This document shows, piece after piece, positions 9,049 through 18,598 of a DNA stretch of 33,626 bases. How positions within the stretch are numbered: position 1 is the stretch's first letter; each line of letters opens with the position of its first letter. The stretch covers positions 1 to 33,626 of the forward strand of contig JBAZSD010000035.1 of assembly GCA_041662605.1 (NCBI GenBank), written 5' to 3'. Under the pieces are notes generated by a model. It was not told where the DNA came from, did not search any database, and was given only the letters and a program-made list of their open reading frames with translations. A program made the position numbers and the translations under genes. Source of the DNA: Desulfomonilaceae bacterium (lineage in GTDB: Bacteria; Desulfobacterota; Desulfomonilia; Desulfomonilales; Desulfomonilaceae).

Positions 9049-10053
9049 ATGACTATGGATGAAAACTCATTGGCTACACTGATTGAAGAAATTGAAGAGA
9101 GAATTCTTGCGGGTGGCAAGATAGAAAGATACGAGTCGGAACTACTGTTGTCCGTTTCTGATAGCCTTTTGATCAAACTGGCGGCCGCGGCCGATCACCT
9201 GAGAATAACGTTCAAGGGAAACAAGTTCGACTCATGCTCCCTCATAAACGCCAAGTCAGGCCTGTGTTCGGAAGACTGCGTCTTTTGCGCCCAATCAGCC
9301 AAGCACAAAAGCGCTGGTGATGTCTACCCCTTGCGTTCAACAGAGGAAATACTGAATGCGGCTAAAGCGGCCAAGGCGTTCGGCGCTGGAAGGTTCTGCA
9401 CGGTAACTAGCGGCGGGGCTTTGAACGACAAAGATTTCGCCGTGTTGATAGACTCCATCAAGACTGTGAAATCCGAAGTAGACATCCAGCTCGACGCCTC
9501 CTTGGGATTTCTCGATGAAAACAGGGCCGCTGAATTGTTTGGAGCAGGCATTACAAGGTACAATCACAATCTGGAATCCTGTCGGGAATACTATCCTTCA
9601 GTCTGTTCTACACATAGTTATGAGAAACGCGTCGAAACAGTGAAGGTTGTCAAGAGCAAAGGAGTCTCAGCTTGCTGTGGTGGCATAATCGGCCTTGGCG
9701 AAACTCCCTTCCAGAGAATTGAACTGGCGTTCACACTCGCTGAACTTGGCGTGGATTGCGTTCCCATAAATATCCTGAATCCGAGACCCGGCACTCCTCT
9801 TCAGTATGCAGAGCCACCTGAGCCTATGGAGATCATTAAGACCATAGCGTTGTTCAGGCTCATTCTCCCCCACGCGACCATAAAAATAGCAGGAGGCAGA
9901 GAGCGTAATCTGGGAGACTTTCAGGGTTTGGCCCTCAGAGCGGGGGCAAACGGTATGATAATAGGAGGTTATCTGACTACCTGTGGCCGGTCAGTGGAAG
10001 ATGATCTTAAAATGGTGAGGCAAGCGGGATTTGAGGTCATCCTCCCATGTTAA
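9049..10053 (+). CDS. bioB: Biotin synthase BioB, with altered auxiliary-cluster ligands
   Basis: A radical SAM enzyme that inserts sulfur into dethiobiotin in the last step of biotin synthesis. The SAM cluster motif is SGLCSEDCVFCAQS (C73, C77, C80), and YNHNLES and GGIIGLGET are family landmarks. Of the four ligands of the [2Fe-2S] cluster in E. coli BioB, two are kept (C97 as C117; C188 as C209 or C210). By my alignment C128 is replaced by D149 (IQLDASLG) and R260 by K279 (IKIAGG). Extra cysteines appear at C178 and C186. This resembles BioB of obligate anaerobes said to use a different auxiliary Fe-S cluster. The start is the ATG five bases after GGAGG; an upstream ATG at 9031 adds six residues. 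Biotin would serve carboxylases such as the one at 3-4.4 kb. Confidence 0.93.
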   Translation: MTMDENSLATLIEEIEERILAGGKIERYESELLLSVSDSLLIKLAAAADHLRITFKGNKFDSCSLINAKSGLCSEDCVFCAQSAKHKSAGDVYPLRSTEEILNAAKAAKAFGAGRFCTVTSGGALNDKDFAVLIDSIKTVKSEVDIQLDASLGFLDENRAAELFGAGITRYNHNLESCREYYPSVCSTHSYEKRVETVKVVKSKGVSACCGGIIGLGETPFQRIELAFTLAELGVDCVPINILNPRPGTPLQYAEPPEPMEIIKTIALFRLILPHATIKIAGGRERNLGDFQGLALRAGANGMIIGGYLTTCGRSVEDDLKMVRQAGFEVILPC

Positions 10054-10176
10054 AGTCGTAGGGATTGGGATCAGAATATTTCTTTAGCGACAGCGAATTA
10101 GAGATACGTGGTTCAATCAGGCATATTCACAAGCGTTGAAAATCAGAATCATGATTTGGGAAAAAGGGGCAGCCTA

Positions 10177-12168
10177 TCATGTTTTAACGATTCTCTCGGC
10201 CAGTCTCGACTCCATGGAGATCCCGCGTACGTCACGATCCCACCAATTTTGGGCGTCAGCGCTCAGAAACATGATCTCTTCCAACAGCTCTCCAGCCATT
10301 TTTCTGAGATCCTTTTCCAAAGAGCGCTTTAGAGTCTCTTGGGACGGAATTGGGCCTGTAATAAGCATTGGTACGGTGAGATTTCGATAATCCGTAATTT
10401 TGGAAATGTCCGCTCTCCATACGACCGTGGCGTCCGTCGTATAATAATTTTTTATTCGTTCAAGAGCATAGCTGGTTTCAGGCAAAGGAACAATGACGAT
10501 CACGTTAGGCGAAACAATTGATCCTTTTGGGTATAAAGGGAAAAACGCCTTGTTGGTATAGGTTTCAGGATTGGCGCTCGATTCCGAAAGATTTCTAAGA
10601 AATTCCCGTGAAATCCCACCGTTGAACTCCAGCACAATGTGCAATACCGTGTGAGGGTTATGATCCAGGAAAGTCGACACAAGATTGATGATGGAGCTGT
10701 AGGATTTTGACGCATCGTCTCCTTTAAACCAGATGGTGAAGGGGTTTGTAGCCCGTTCAAACATCCATGTCATACGTGAGACCGTGAGAAGACCATCCGA
10801 ACTAATAATCCACTTGCTGACATAGTTGTTCGACTCTCCAAACCCTCCATGCTCCTTGCCAAACTCCACCAGAGAAGGAAGCCCGATATGATCAAGTTCC
10901 ATGTCAAATGTATCTTCAAACTCATCTAGGCTGCTTTTCATCGATTCCGCCGAGAAAGTTGTCGACTCATGCAAGTAATATGGAGGTCTACTGTCATAAT
11001 GAAGTCCAAGAGATCCGGATTCCCGGCGAAAATCAGACCCCGGCAACACCGCGAGGGTAAAAGGCTGGATTACGGAAAACGCCCCGGTCTCTTTGAGTCG
11101 TTTCATGGTCGCTGAAAAACCCACAGGATCGTCTCCCGGTAATCCCAGAATAATCCCGGTAGTGACGTCAATTCCGGACCGAGCCAATTCAGCCGTCTTA
11201 TCCAGCACCTTTTCCGGATCTCCGGAACGGCCGGCCAAGGCCAGGACTTTAGGATTCACACTCTGAAGCCCAATCTCCGCAGACACAAGCCCGGCATCCT
11301 TGAAAAGCTGTATGTCTCCTTCCAGGAGCAGATCCGACCTCAATTCTGTGTGAACACGAAGATCCTTTTGCTCTCGTAAACGGACCATTAATTTCAGAAT
11401 ATCGCGAAAGTCGGGTCTGGCATTGAACGTTGGGTCCATAAGATAAATTTCTTTTACAGAGTTGTCCCTTGAATAGGCAAAATCCAGCGCCTTGTCCACA
11501 AGGGACAGTGGATATGCTCTGACGGAGCGAAAGGCCTTGTGATAATAGCAATACCTGCATTTAAAAGGGCAACCTCGAACTGTTTCCAGGAATATTGAAC
11601 CATTGAGAGACGGTTCAATTGTTCCATCTATATACGGATTTGAGGAAAGGCCGAGATCCCAGTCTGTCTGATTCTCGTTTCCTGGCCTGAAAATCGTAGC
11701 GGCTAGGCAAGGGATTTGTTTTCCCCTCTGCTTTCCCGATGTACCACTGGAAAGTTGACGCAGAGCATCCTCAAATTGAGCTTCCCCTTCCCCCATGACC
11801 GCCATATCAACCGCAGGGTGGCGTAAAACCCAATCGTTGTCCGTTGACACTTCCGGTCCGCCTACCATAACTTTCAGATTGGGCAAAAGGCGTCTTACCG
11901 CGGACGCTATGAAGAGACTTCTTTGTGAATTCCACAAGTACAGAGAAATAGCCAAAATATCCGGGGCTCGGTTCACTATGTTCCGAATTATCCCAACGTC
12001 ACAAAACACATCAACTGTATAAGAATCAAGTATTTCGACTTTGATCCCCGAATGGAGTCCCGTCTTCAGAGAAGACACCAGTAATCCGGCCGCCAAAGGG
12101 ATGTTCGCCCCTTGGTCCTGAAAATCAAATCTTGGTGGTGGTAATTGAACAAATAGCGCTGTTTTCAT
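10177..12168 (-). CDS. B12-binding-domain radical SAM protein
   Basis: A 663-residue protein. Residues 1-140 form a cobalamin-binding Rossmann-type domain (PLAAGLLVSSL, ILAISLYLWN, VMVGGPEVS and VMGEGEAQFEDAL). Residues 190-430 are a radical SAM barrel with the cluster motif RGCPFKCRYCYY (C200, C204, C207) and GLQSVNPKVLALAGR, TGIILGLPGDD. The C-terminal 200 residues are not recognised; the DUF4080-type relatives of this class carry similar tails. Members methylate or rearrange diverse substrates, and the substrate here is unknown. No canonical base-on DxHxxG motif is visible in the cobalamin domain, which is common in this class. It follows namZ after 73 bases and converges with bioB. Confidence 0.85.
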   Translation of the reverse strand: MKTALFVQLPPPRFDFQDQGANIPLAAGLLVSSLKTGLHSGIKVEILDSYTVDVFCDVGIIRNIVNRAPDILAISLYLWNSQRSLFIASAVRRLLPNLKVMVGGPEVSTDNDWVLRHPAVDMAVMGEGEAQFEDALRQLSSGTSGKQRGKQIPCLAATIFRPGNENQTDWDLGLSSNPYIDGTIEPSLNGSIFLETVRGCPFKCRYCYYHKAFRSVRAYPLSLVDKALDFAYSRDNSVKEIYLMDPTFNARPDFRDILKLMVRLREQKDLRVHTELRSDLLLEGDIQLFKDAGLVSAEIGLQSVNPKVLALAGRSGDPEKVLDKTAELARSGIDVTTGIILGLPGDDPVGFSATMKRLKETGAFSVIQPFTLAVLPGSDFRRESGSLGLHYDSRPPYYLHESTTFSAESMKSSLDEFEDTFDMELDHIGLPSLVEFGKEHGGFGESNNYVSKWIISSDGLLTVSRMTWMFERATNPFTIWFKGDDASKSYSSIINLVSTFLDHNPHTVLHIVLEFNGGISREFLRNLSESSANPETYTNKAFFPLYPKGSIVSPNVIVIVPLPETSYALERIKNYYTTDATVVWRADISKITDYRNLTVPMLITGPIPSQETLKRSLEKDLRKMAGELLEEIMFLSADAQNWWDRDVRGISMESRLAERIVKT

Positions 12169-12241
12169 GGAAACAGTCCGTGGTGTGGGGCGTACAGATT
12201 CAAGAAGTAATGTTCACAATTTCAAAGGTAGTTCGAACTTT

Positions 12242-13411
12242 TCAATAGATCAAGAAATCACGCCTGATTTTCAGAAAATTCTCCAGGCCGTTTTTCCACA
12301 TTTCTTCCATGACAAAAACCGAATCTCCTCGTTCTAACGATTTCCTGACTTCCGGATCTCCCAAAATCACATCTATCGGTAATTTATCACGGACATACTC
12401 ATAAGGAGGCTCCGACCATTGGAAATTGTCCGGACTATTCTTTATGATCGCCGACAAAATCGCCAATGTAGTCCTGTAAGGATGGTACAAATTTCTGTCT
12501 GTGACATGGATTTGAAAGCCAAGGCATGATCCACCACTCCACTTGTTGAAGACCGGCCTAAATTGGATGGGCCTTAAACAAACCCCGGCAAGACATCTTG
12601 GATCAATATCCGTAACAATCTTTTCCGGGTTCAAAAATGGCGTCCCAAATATTTCAAATGGCCGGGTAGTTCCACGACCTTCCGACAGGTTGGTTCCTTC
12701 AAGCAGCACCTGCCCTGGGTAAACAATCGCCGTCTCAACAGTCGGCATGTTTGGAGAAGGGAAAGCCCATGGCAATCCCGTGTCCTCAAAGTAGAAGGTC
12801 CTGTCCCAGCCCTTCATTTTAACGATTATCAACTCACAATTTATTTGGAATTCCGCGTTGTAATAACTCATGAGTTCCGCGACCGTCATACCATGCCGCA
12901 TGGGCAAAGGATATGGACCGACAAACGATGAGAACTCGGGGTCAAGAACATTTCCTTCAACGCTCGTTCCATTTATCGGATTTGGTCGGTCAAGAATAAT
13001 TACCGGCTTCCCTTGAGCCGCGCACTCCTCCATCAGAAGGGCTACGGTTGCGCAGAAGGTGTATACGCGAGCGCCCACATCCTGAATGTCGACAAGTACA
13101 GCGTCTACATTGTCCAGCATCTCAGAAGATGGACGTCTGCTCGAGGAATAAAGACTGTAAACGGGCAAGCCGAGGGTTCTATGCAGGAAATGACCTGTTT
13201 CGATCATATTATCCTGTTCTGTCGACCCGACTCCGTGTTGAGGACCGAATAGAGTCGTAAGTCTATCGCCTAGAACCCCATGAAGGACTTCGCAAGATTC
13301 CCTGAAATCGGTATCAATTGAAGCCTGGTTGTATAGAAGCCCCAGACGCTCATATTGATCTACAATTGTAGGATTTTCTCTTAGTTCGGCCAGTCCGGTA
13401 ATAACGGACAC
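12242..13411 (-). CDS. DUF1343 family, NamZ-like exo-beta-N-acetylmuramidase
   Basis: A 389-residue protein matching DUF1343, whose Bacillus member NamZ removes terminal N-acetylmuramic acid from peptidoglycan fragments. Family landmarks are LLYNQAS near residue 27, LFGPQHGVGS, LPVYSLYSSSRRPS, VDAVLVDIQDVGARVYTF, VIILDRPNPINGTSVEG, PLPMRHGMTVAEL and LLEGTNLSEGRGTTRPFEIFG. No signal peptide is visible, so it may act in the cytoplasm in cell-wall recycling. The start is GTG, four bases after GGAGGG. It ends the run of genes that begins with coaBC, 58 bases after the small membrane protein. Confidence 0.87.
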   Translation of the reverse strand: MSVITGLAELRENPTIVDQYERLGLLYNQASIDTDFRESCEVLHGVLGDRLTTLFGPQHGVGSTEQDNMIETGHFLHRTLGLPVYSLYSSSRRPSSEMLDNVDAVLVDIQDVGARVYTFCATVALLMEECAAQGKPVIILDRPNPINGTSVEGNVLDPEFSSFVGPYPLPMRHGMTVAELMSYYNAEFQINCELIIVKMKGWDRTFYFEDTGLPWAFPSPNMPTVETAIVYPGQVLLEGTNLSEGRGTTRPFEIFGTPFLNPEKIVTDIDPRCLAGVCLRPIQFRPVFNKWSGGSCLGFQIHVTDRNLYHPYRTTLAILSAIIKNSPDNFQWSEPPYEYVRDKLPIDVILGDPEVRKSLERGDSVFVMEEMWKNGLENFLKIRRDFLIY

Positions 13412-13469
13412 TTACCCTCCCATCTGCGTGGAGGCTCCCAAGCGAAATTTCCATTGGCCGTCTGAAACA

Positions 13470-13895
13470 TCATTCCCATCGGCCCCCTCTTCCTCTCCTC
13501 AGATCGACAACATTGCGACCCCAATGCGTTACTAGGACTGTTCTCTCTCCCCCACCGCCGGAAATAGCCGAACTGATAAACCAGGAAACAATACTGACAA
13601 CCAGAGAAGCGCCAAAAGCCGACCAGAATCCGGCTACGTGCACTCCCACATCTAGTCCGGCTACAAACCAGAAAAGCAGCGCATTAATTACAAGGATGAA
13701 GAACCCCAAGGTTACCACAGTTAGCGGCAACGTTAGAATTATCAGGACCGGTCTAATAAAGGCGTTCAATATGCCCAGGATAGCGGCGAACGCCAACGCT
13801 GAGCCCGTGTCGTCAACTGTGACTCCCAGGTGAAGTTTGGATATAAGCAGCACAGTGACAGTCATAATTATCCAGCGAATAAGTATTCCCGGCAT
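13470..13895 (-). CDS. Phage holin family 4 / YvlD-like membrane protein
   Basis: A 141-residue protein with four hydrophobic segments (about 7-24, 32-50, 52-76, 85-112) and the family-like GILNAFIRPVLIILTLPLTVVTLGF split across the second and third. Proteins of this type (Phage_holin_4_2, YvlD) are common chromosomal membrane proteins and are not evidence of a prophage. The tail after residue 115 is short, hydrophilic and arginine-rich. AAAGGAT lies four bases before the ATG. It follows the slipin gene after 39 bases. Confidence 0.82.
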   Translation of the reverse strand: MPGILIRWIIMTVTVLLISKLHLGVTVDDTGSALAFAAILGILNAFIRPVLIILTLPLTVVTLGFFILVINALLFWFVAGLDVGVHVAGFWSAFGASLVVSIVSWFISSAISGGGGERTVLVTHWGRNVVDLRRGRGGRWE

Positions 13896-13934
13896 GGTCT
13901 ATCCTTTCACAAGCGGCCTGAGTGGCCGAAGAAA

Positions 13935-14693
13935 TTAACTCTCGTCCTTCTCCTTCATCTTTCTTAAGAATGGCTCGAACAAATCAATCGGTATAGGGAA
14001 GACCGTGGTAGAATTCTTTTCCGCCGCAACCTCCACCAGGGTCTGCAGGAACCTCAATTGCAATGCTATAGGTTCCTTGGCTATTATGACCGCTGCCTCG
14101 GAAAGTTTCGCCGCCGCCTGAAATTCACCTTCAGCGTTAATTACTTTTGCCCGTCTTTCTCTTTCAGCCTCAGCCTGTTTCGCTATGGCTCGCTGCATCT
14201 CCTGAGGCAGATCTATGTATTTTAGTTCGACCATACTGACCTTAACTCCCCACGGATCAGTATGTCTGTCAAGGATCTCTTGAATTTGCAGGTTGACCTT
14301 TTCGCGCTCGGCAAGTAGCTCATCAAGTTCAGACTGGCCGCATACGCTTCTCAGTGTCGTCTGAGCCAATTGCGAGGTCGCGTAGAGATAATTCTCGACC
14401 TCTATGATAGCTTTGGTTGGCTCCATGACCCTGAAATAAATGACAGCGTTCACCTTTACAGATACGTTATCACGAGTGATGACATCCTGGGGGGGAACAT
14501 CCATAGTCACCGTCCTGAGGCTAACCCTGACCATCCTGTCGACCCCAGGGATAAGAATTATAATTCCAGGGCCCTTGTGTTCTATTATGCGCCCGAGCCG
14601 AAAGATAACAGCTCTTTCGTATTCGTTGAGCACTTTTATGGCCATAAAAAGGATGGCAATGGCCAGAAGTATGATTATGCCTAGACCGTACAT
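13935..14693 (-). CDS. Slipin (stomatin-like SPFH membrane protein)
   Basis: A 252-residue SPFH protein with one N-terminal membrane helix (about 3-20), then NEYERAVIFRLGRI, GPGIIILIPGVDRM, DVPPQDVITRDNVSVKVNA and the C-terminal helical run AIAKQAEAERERRAKVINAEGE. Slipins form oligomers in membrane microdomains and are normally partnered by NfeD, which cleaves the C-terminal region in the archaeal example. NfeD lies 70 bases upstream on the same strand. A strong AAGGAGG sits four bases before the ATG. Confidence 0.94.
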   Translation of the reverse strand: MYGLGIIILLAIAILFMAIKVLNEYERAVIFRLGRIIEHKGPGIIILIPGVDRMVRVSLRTVTMDVPPQDVITRDNVSVKVNAVIYFRVMEPTKAIIEVENYLYATSQLAQTTLRSVCGQSELDELLAEREKVNLQIQEILDRHTDPWGVKVSMVELKYIDLPQEMQRAIAKQAEAERERRAKVINAEGEFQAAAKLSEAAVIIAKEPIALQLRFLQTLVEVAAEKNSTTVFPIPIDLFEPFLRKMKEKDES

Positions 14694-14763
14694 GGTGTCC
14701 TCCTTGAAGTTGAGTTGCGTAACGGAAATATGGACTTAATTCCTGGAGAGTTGAACATAATTT

Positions 14764-16092
14764 TTATTGTCCGGTGTATCTTGAAACGTTGATCTCCAGA
14801 TTTTGCGCTTTTGTGACGACAACTTTTTCGCCCTTGGGTATGCGTGTTTCAGAGCGAGCGTTCCAGTATTCGCCGTGTACAGCGACCTTTCCAAATGGAT
14901 CTATATCCGAAATAGCTACTCCAATTTCCCCTAGTAAGCCTTGCTCTCCGGTTCTTGGCTTCTTCATCCACGCCCTGACTACGAGCCCTAACACGACTAT
15001 GAAGAACGCCGAAACCGCCGCAACGGTGGGAATAATTACCGACCAGGAAACCCGCATCGCTGTTTCTGTGGAATCAAAAAGCATAACTGACCCTAACGTT
15101 AGACTTATTACGGCCCCTAAAGACAACAACCCCATGGACTGAACCTTGAGTTCCAGTATGAATAGAATGATCGACAGGAGTATCAGGAGAATTCCTACAT
15201 AATTTACGGGTAGGACCTGCAGAGCGAAAAAGGACAGCAATAAACAAATTCCTCCTACAACACCTGGGAATATCAGCCCAGGGTTGTAAAGCTCCATCAT
15301 AATGCCCAGTCCACCTACCATCATGAGAATGTACGCTATGTTGGGATTTGCGATCACATCCAGAATTTTGAATCTTAATCCGGGGACAATTCTTTCGATC
15401 CTGGCTCCTTTAGTATCTAAAATGTATTGGACCTTATCCTTGTCCACTTTTCGGCCATTCAATTTCACCAGCAATTCCGGGACGGAATCGGCTATCAAAT
15501 CGATAACTTTTAGGTCTAGAGCTTCCTGGGCCGTTATGGAAACACTTTCCCGGATGGCTTTTTCCGGCCATTCCGAGTTTCGACCTTTTTGCGCCACTAT
15601 CCCACGAATATAGGCGGTCATGTCGTTCATAATTTTTTCGGACATGGTTGAATCAATCTCCTGTCCTCCGCCACTGACAGGATGAGCAGCTCCTATATTA
15701 GTCCCCGGGGCCATGGCGGCCACATCAGCGCATACGGTTATCAGTGCCCCGGCCGACGCTGCGCTCGAGCCGCTGGGAGCTACATACACTACTACGGGGA
15801 TCTTTGCGTTGACCATTTCTTTGATAATTGTCTTGGTGGTGCTGAGTACTCCTCCAGGTGTATCCATCCTTATGATCACGCATTCAGCCTTACTTTCCTC
15901 AGCCTTTTGAATTCCTTTGGTAATGTAATCGGCTAAAGCAGGGTTTATCGTGCCATCAATGTCTAGTAAATAGACAACTCTTTTGTTCTGTAGGTTTTCA
16001 GTGTCACACAACGCGGGAGAGCCTAGCAGCAAGAGCAGACAGCAAACCAATGATGCTATTGTGGCTGCCATACGGATTGATTCATGTCTCAT
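14764..16092 (-). CDS. NfeD membrane-bound ClpP-class serine protease
   Basis: A 442-residue long-form NfeD. It has a signal peptide (about 8-29), a ClpP-class protease domain to about residue 230 (RMDTPGGVLSTTKTI, VAPSGSSAASAGALI with the nucleophile serine, GTNIGAAHPV), four or five membrane helices (about 250-390) and a C-terminal OB fold (GLLGEIGVAISDIDPFGKV to the end). The archaeal homologue cleaves stomatin, and the adjacent slipin is the likely partner. The ATG is two bases after the stop of the uracil-DNA glycosylase gene, and GGAG overlaps that gene's end, so the two are translationally coupled. Confidence 0.94.
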   Translation of the reverse strand: MRHESIRMAATIASLVCCLLLLLGSPALCDTENLQNKRVVYLLDIDGTINPALADYITKGIQKAEESKAECVIIRMDTPGGVLSTTKTIIKEMVNAKIPVVVYVAPSGSSAASAGALITVCADVAAMAPGTNIGAAHPVSGGGQEIDSTMSEKIMNDMTAYIRGIVAQKGRNSEWPEKAIRESVSITAQEALDLKVIDLIADSVPELLVKLNGRKVDKDKVQYILDTKGARIERIVPGLRFKILDVIANPNIAYILMMVGGLGIMMELYNPGLIFPGVVGGICLLLSFFALQVLPVNYVGILLILLSIILFILELKVQSMGLLSLGAVISLTLGSVMLFDSTETAMRVSWSVIIPTVAAVSAFFIVVLGLVVRAWMKKPRTGEQGLLGEIGVAISDIDPFGKVAVHGEYWNARSETRIPKGEKVVVTKAQNLEINVSRYTGQ

Positions 16093-16094
16093 CT

Positions 16095-16847
16095 TTAGTC
16101 TCCATGACCGTCAGCGTGTAAATCCAACAGAGCCATGACCTTCTTTAGGTCTTCCCATGCTTCGGCCTTCCACTTACGATCAGGTTCTTTTCTGAGAAGG
16201 AAGGCCGGGTGATATGTAGGCATCAGTGGAATACCATTAACATCCTGTAAGTTTCCACGTATTCGCATCATGGAAATCTTCCTTCCCAGCAAGGTAGAAA
16301 CGGCTACTCTACCCAGCCCCACAATCACCTCAGGGGAAATTGCATCTATCTGCGCCTGTAAAAAGGGAAAACACGTTTCAATTTCCAATTGTTCAGGGTC
16401 ACGATTGCCAGGCGGGCGGCATTTTACAACATTCGCTATATAAACCTCGGATCTGTCCAGCCCCATGGCCTTAATCATACGCGTCAGCAATTGTCCGGCC
16501 CTGCCTACAAATGGCCTGCCTTCGCGGTCTTCTTCGGCTCCAGGACCTTCGCCTATTAACATTAATCTAGCGATCGGCGCCCCTTCACCAAAAACTAGAT
16601 TGGTTCTCCCTTTACTAAGAGGACACCTGTGGCAATCCCCGATTTCCGTACGGATAGAAGCCAGAAGACGAGCCGAGTCTGGATCATGGAGATCCTGGCG
16701 CAAAGGCAAAGCCATTTCGGAATAACCGGTATTCAACAGATAACGAATATGATCTCGAATTTCCAAAAGGCTGTCTTCAGGAATGCCAGTCAAGCTCTGT
16801 CTCCGAATCCATCCAAAATCCGCAGTGGTCAGACTCCCAATTGCCAA
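16095..16847 (-). CDS. Uracil-DNA glycosylase, family 4 (Fe-S)
   Basis: Removes uracil from DNA to start base-excision repair. The family 4 cluster ligands are visible as C72 and C75 (DCHRCPL), C143 (VVKCRPPGNRDP) and C159 (ETCFPFL). Motif A is GEGPGAEEDREGRPFVGRAG and motif B is MPTYHPAFLLR. The first 65 residues are an extension with no recognised domain. The start is TTG, six bases after GGTGG; the next in-frame ATG is at residue 45 and would leave the catalytic core intact, so the exact start is uncertain. It lies between coaBC (14 bases) and nfeD (2 bases). Confidence 0.92.
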   Translation of the reverse strand: MAIGSLTTADFGWIRRQSLTGIPEDSLLEIRDHIRYLLNTGYSEMALPLRQDLHDPDSARLLASIRTEIGDCHRCPLSKGRTNLVFGEGAPIARLMLIGEGPGAEEDREGRPFVGRAGQLLTRMIKAMGLDRSEVYIANVVKCRPPGNRDPEQLEIETCFPFLQAQIDAISPEVIVGLGRVAVSTLLGRKISMMRIRGNLQDVNGIPLMPTYHPAFLLRKEPDRKWKAEAWEDLKKVMALLDLHADGHGD

Positions 16848-16861
16848 TATCAGCCACCCGA

Positions 16862-18064
16862 TTAACGTCTGCGGCTGTTGGCCCTTATTTCGATGGCCCG
16901 GTTGAGAATCTGATCAGCGACATCTTCCTTGGACATGAGAGAGAGCTGTTCGTCCTCTCCCGTCCGAAATAATAGTCGAACTATGTTTGTGTCGCAATCA
17001 AACCCTGCTCCCGGCTGGCTGACGTCGTTGAGGACGAGCATATCCACGTTCTTCTTCTTGAGTTTGATCCTTGCGTTTTCAATCGGATCAATGGTCTCAG
17101 CGGCGAAGCCTACCAGCACCTGATCCGGCCATTTCTTGCCCCCAAGAGCGGCTAGGATGTCAGGATTACGAATAAGGTTCATGGTAGGTTCCAAATCACC
17201 TTTCTTCATTTTTTCCCGGTGAACAAACTCAGGCCTGAAATCTGCTACGGCAGCGGCTTTGAACACCATGTCAGATTCATTAAATAACCCAAGGACCTTT
17301 TCCATCATTTCTGAAGCGGTTCTCACCTGAATGTGATCTACCCCCAAGGGCGCAGTGACCTTCAACGGTCCTGAAACCAGAGACACCTTGGCTCCTCGCG
17401 CAAGAGCCCGCCGGGCTATAGCCACGCCCATCTTACCCGAAGAACGATTTGTGAGGAACCGAACAGGGTCAAGAGGTTCCTCCGTAGGACCAGCGGTGAC
17501 TAATACTCGTAATCCGTCCATGTCGCGTGGAGCCAGTCTGCGTTCGACTTCCCGGAATATGTCTTCAGGCTCGGGCATTCGCCCTTCCCCTGTCCAGCCA
17601 CATGCCAGATCTCCTTTTTCAGGGGCCATCACATGGTAACCGAAGGTGATCAAGCGTTCCAGATTGGCTCTGAGGATGGGATTATTATACATGTTTATGT
17701 TCATCGCCGGGCAGATCAGTACAGGCTTGTTAAAAGCCATCATTACGGTAGTCAGCATGTCATCGGCGATACCATTGGCCAATTTGCCTATGAAGTTAGC
17801 GGTCGCTGGAGTAATGACGGCCATCCTGGCGGAGTCGGCCAAAGTAATATGCTCTACCGCCGGTCTGTCACGCTCTCCCCACATGTCCATGCGTACAGGA
17901 TTGCCACTTAAAGTGGCGAGAGTCATAGGCGTAACAAATTCTGTCGCCGCTCGGGTCATGACAACGTGCACATTCATGCCCGCCTTGACCATTAGACGTA
18001 CTAAAAGTGGAGTTTTATAAGCCGCTATTCCACCTGTGATTCCGATCAGGACGGATGAACTCAT
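16862..18064 (-). CDS. coaBC: Bifunctional phosphopantothenoylcysteine decarboxylase / phosphopantothenate-cysteine ligase
   Basis: Carries out two steps of coenzyme A synthesis. The CoaC half (1-175) has the flavin-binding GITGGIAAYK, the catalytic histidine in PAVEHITLADSA, ATANFIGKLANGIADD, PAMNINMY and the substrate-clamp CGWTGEGRMPEPEDI. The CoaB half starts at VLVTAGPTEEPLDPVRFLTN, followed by SSGKMGVAIA, and has the KKKNVDMLVLNDV lysine segment near the end. Length (400) is normal. GAGGA lies seven bases before the ATG. It is the first gene of the minus-strand run that continues to namZ. Confidence 0.96.
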   Translation of the reverse strand: MSSSVLIGITGGIAAYKTPLLVRLMVKAGMNVHVVMTRAATEFVTPMTLATLSGNPVRMDMWGERDRPAVEHITLADSARMAVITPATANFIGKLANGIADDMLTTVMMAFNKPVLICPAMNINMYNNPILRANLERLITFGYHVMAPEKGDLACGWTGEGRMPEPEDIFREVERRLAPRDMDGLRVLVTAGPTEEPLDPVRFLTNRSSGKMGVAIARRALARGAKVSLVSGPLKVTAPLGVDHIQVRTASEMMEKVLGLFNESDMVFKAAAVADFRPEFVHREKMKKGDLEPTMNLIRNPDILAALGGKKWPDQVLVGFAAETIDPIENARIKLKKKNVDMLVLNDVSQPGAGFDCDTNIVRLLFRTGEDEQLSLMSKEDVADQILNRAIEIRANSRRR

Positions 18065-18319
18065 GACTTGTCCTCTACAACAATGTGACCAAATCGGATT
18101 ATGGTCGCCTATCGAGCGCTATCTGAGTTTCATATCAATGAAAATAGTATAGCTTGGATCAGGCAGGTTAACAATATCTGGAGCCCATAAGCCAGCTCAA
18201 TACCCGTATAGATGACAGAAATAGTTTTGGCCCATAGGTAGATATTTTTATAAATTGTGACTCGTCTTACATTATTGTTTATGAACAACGTGGATTGACT
18301 ATTCAACAGGAGAAGTAAA

Positions 18320-18598
18320 ATGCGGGACAAACCTAAGGATCAAGGCGCTGGAATACTGAAATCCATGAGAGAGTTCCTCCTGGGATTTACCGGGTATGAG
18401 CATTCCGTGACGGCGCTGAAGCAAAAGGCGGCTCTGGACAATTTGATGACGCTGATTTTTTTTGGGGACTTAATCGGTCTGCCGATTATCAAGCCCTATT
18501 ACGCGTTGCACATGCTTCCTCACGTCTTTCCGCGTCTGGAAGGGTGGAAACGGTCAATGATGAGGGAACGAGATTGGACCGACTGGTCATTTGATTAA
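18320..18598 (+). CDS. Conserved-looking 92-residue protein of unknown function
   Basis: Not recognised. The protein is basic at both ends, with one hydrophobic stretch (about 44-62, LMTLIFFGDLIGLPIIKPYY) that could be a single membrane or membrane-associated helix, and a tryptophan-rich acidic tail (WTDWSFD). AGGAG lies eight bases before the ATG, and the composition looks like a genuine gene. Its last 12 bases overlap the 3' end of the receiver-Lon gene on the other strand, so the two transcripts converge and overlap. Confidence 0.65.
   Translation: MRDKPKDQGAGILKSMREFLLGFTGYEHSVTALKQKAALDNLMTLIFFGDLIGLPIIKPYYALHMLPHVFPRLEGWKRSMMRERDWTDWSFD

Noticed and set aside
13470..13895. Holin-like protein as a sign of a prophage
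   Set aside because: This family is common on chromosomes, and the neighbours are housekeeping genes in a continuous run; no phage structural genes are present.
18130..18330. A 66-codon minus-strand frame upstream of coaBC
   Set aside because: No ribosome site, low-complexity hydrophobic translation, and it overlaps the ribosome site and start of the 92-aa gene.
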